Assembly: GCA_018056685.1 (NCBI GenBank)
Contig: JAGPFC010000008.1
Location: forward strand, 9,075 to 73,074
Length of the DNA stretch: 64,000 bases
DNA from: Smithella sp.
Lineage (GTDB): Bacteria > Desulfobacterota > Syntrophia > Syntrophales > Smithellaceae
Direction of reading: 5' to 3'
Position numbers and translations under genes: made by a program. A model generated the notes under the pieces. The model worked only from the letters and a program-made list of their open reading frames with translations, did no database searches and was not told the origin of the DNA. Below, one piece after another: positions 63,249-64,000 of this stretch; the stretch's first letter is position 1, and each line of letters begins with the position of its first letter.

Positions 63249-64000
63249 ATGGTTTTGGCTGCATTTTTATCAAAAGACAAGAGAACTCATTATTGTGGAA
63301 ATGTCGATGCTTCCCTTGACGGTCAGGAAGTCATTCTGATGGGCTGGACTCACCGGAGGCGGGATCATGGCGGTGTTATTTTTGTTGATCTTCGCGACCG
63401 TGAAGGCATCGTCCAGATTGTTTTTAATCCTGATGCCGCTGACGCCCATAAAGAGGCGCATAAAATCCGCTCTGAATTCGTTCTTGCGGTGAAAGGCAAG
63501 GTCCGCAGAAGACCGGAAGGGATGGATAATCCTGATCTGAAAACGGGGCAGATCGAAGTTCTTGTCTCCGAACTGGAGATCATGAATGAATCCAAGACAC
63601 CGCCCTTCTCTTTTGACGATGATGAAATTTCCGAAAATATCCGTCTCAAATACCGTTATCTGGATTTGCGCCGTCCGGCCATCCAGAAAAATCTTTTCCT
63701 GCGCAGCAAAATGGCTGCCGCGACCCGCCGTTATTTTGAGGATAACGGTTTTATCGAAGTGGAAACCCCGTTTCTGGGCAAAAGCACTCCCGAAGGCGCG
63801 CGCGATTATCTTGTCCCCAGCCGGATTTACAAAGGGATGTTCTACGCTCTGCCACAGTCCCCGCAGATCTTCAAACAATTGCTGATGGTCTCCGGTTTCG
63901 ACCGTTATTATCAGATCGTTAAATGCTTCCGCGATGAAGATTTACGTGCCGATCGTCAACCGGAGTTTACACAGATCGACGTCGAAATGTCATTCATTAC
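63249..64000 (+). CDS. aspS: Aspartyl-tRNA synthetase, 5' part (probably non-discriminating)
   Basis: The frame is open to the window edge, so only the first 250 residues are visible. The N-terminal OB-fold has [26 protein letters not shown], and [15 protein letters not shown]. The class II core begins [15 protein letters not shown] and motif 2 is [19 protein letters not shown]. His40 and Gly91 occupy the positions of the His/Gly pair that marks non-discriminating bacterial AspRS, while discriminating enzymes have Leu/Lys. GAGAGG lies just before the ATG, which directly follows the hisS stop. Confidence 0.95.
   Translation, partial: MVLAAFLSKDKRTHYCGNVDASLDGQEVILMGWTHRRRDHGGVIFVDLRDREGIVQIVFNPDAADAHKEAHKIRSEFVLAVKGKVRRRPEGMDNPDLKTGQIEVLVSELEIMNESKTPPFSFDDDEISENIRLKYRYLDLRRPAIQKNLFLRSKMAAATRRYFEDNGFIEVETPFLGKSTPEGARDYLVPSRIYKGMFYALPQSPQIFKQLLMVSGFDRYYQIVKCFRDEDLRADRQPEFTQIDVEMSFI

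Overview
The window looks like a chromosomal segment of an anaerobic deltaproteobacterium (Desulfobacterota), most likely of the Syntrophus/Smithella type. This is inferred from gene content and order, not from a marker gene. The clues are the thrS-infC-rpmI-rplT-pheS-pheT-ihfA-merR order, an oxygen-sensitive indolepyruvate:ferredoxin oxidoreductase, an archaeal-type phosphoglycerate mutase homologue next to hom, a PxxKW-type cysteine-rich protein, several acyl-CoA ligases with a Liv-type ABC transporter, and very large PAS kinases. I see no rRNA, CRISPR array, prophage or intact insertion sequence.

Layout. 1-8.6 kb: an acidic small protein, pgsA, tRNA-Val(GAC) with its own promoter, then a translation operon (thrS, infC with an AUA start codon, rpmI, rplT, pheS, pheT, ihfA, merR-type regulator) closed by a bidirectional terminator. 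8.6-16 kb: PxxKW protein (minus strand), dtd, a DUF1285 protein, guaB, dnaE, a UPF0280 protein. 16-23.2 kb: a minus-strand operon read hom - apgM - hotdog thioesterase - TPR membrane protein - iorA - iorB - DnaJ-type co-chaperone, with a promoter just upstream of hom. 23.2-30 kb: cupin lipoprotein and ketopantoate reductase homologue, a lipoprotein penicillin-acylase homologue, a palindromic intergenic block, and recG. 30-40 kb: purM, purN, a phytoene-desaturase-like protein with a degraded nucleotide motif, pfkA, rpmB, two minus-strand proteins of uncertain function, a transglutaminase-like lipoprotein, recJ, a small membrane protein.

40-49.7 kb (minus strand) is the most accessory-looking stretch. 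It holds a complete Liv-type ABC importer (livK, livG, livH, livM, livF) with a long-chain acyl-CoA synthetase inserted between livG and livH, a PaaK-like ligase downstream, and a Phd/ParE toxin-antitoxin pair with small ORF remnants between livF and the ligase. The livK leader contains a good sigma-70 promoter, a 28-codon ORF with a Tyr/Phe-rich run, and an intrinsic terminator before livK, which is the layout of a transcription attenuator. A second perfect hairpin follows livK.

49.7-64 kb: a PilS/PilR-like two-component pair, comEC, a 1930-residue soluble histidine kinase with about thirteen PAS domains followed by a single-domain response regulator, hisS, and the 5' part of aspS, which carries the two marker residues of a non-discriminating AspRS.

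The strongest leads are the attenuator-like livK leader joined to an uptake-and-activation gene cluster, the AUA start of infC, the hom-apgM pairing (a candidate non-orthologous homoserine kinase) and the 13-PAS kinase with visible internal domain duplications.
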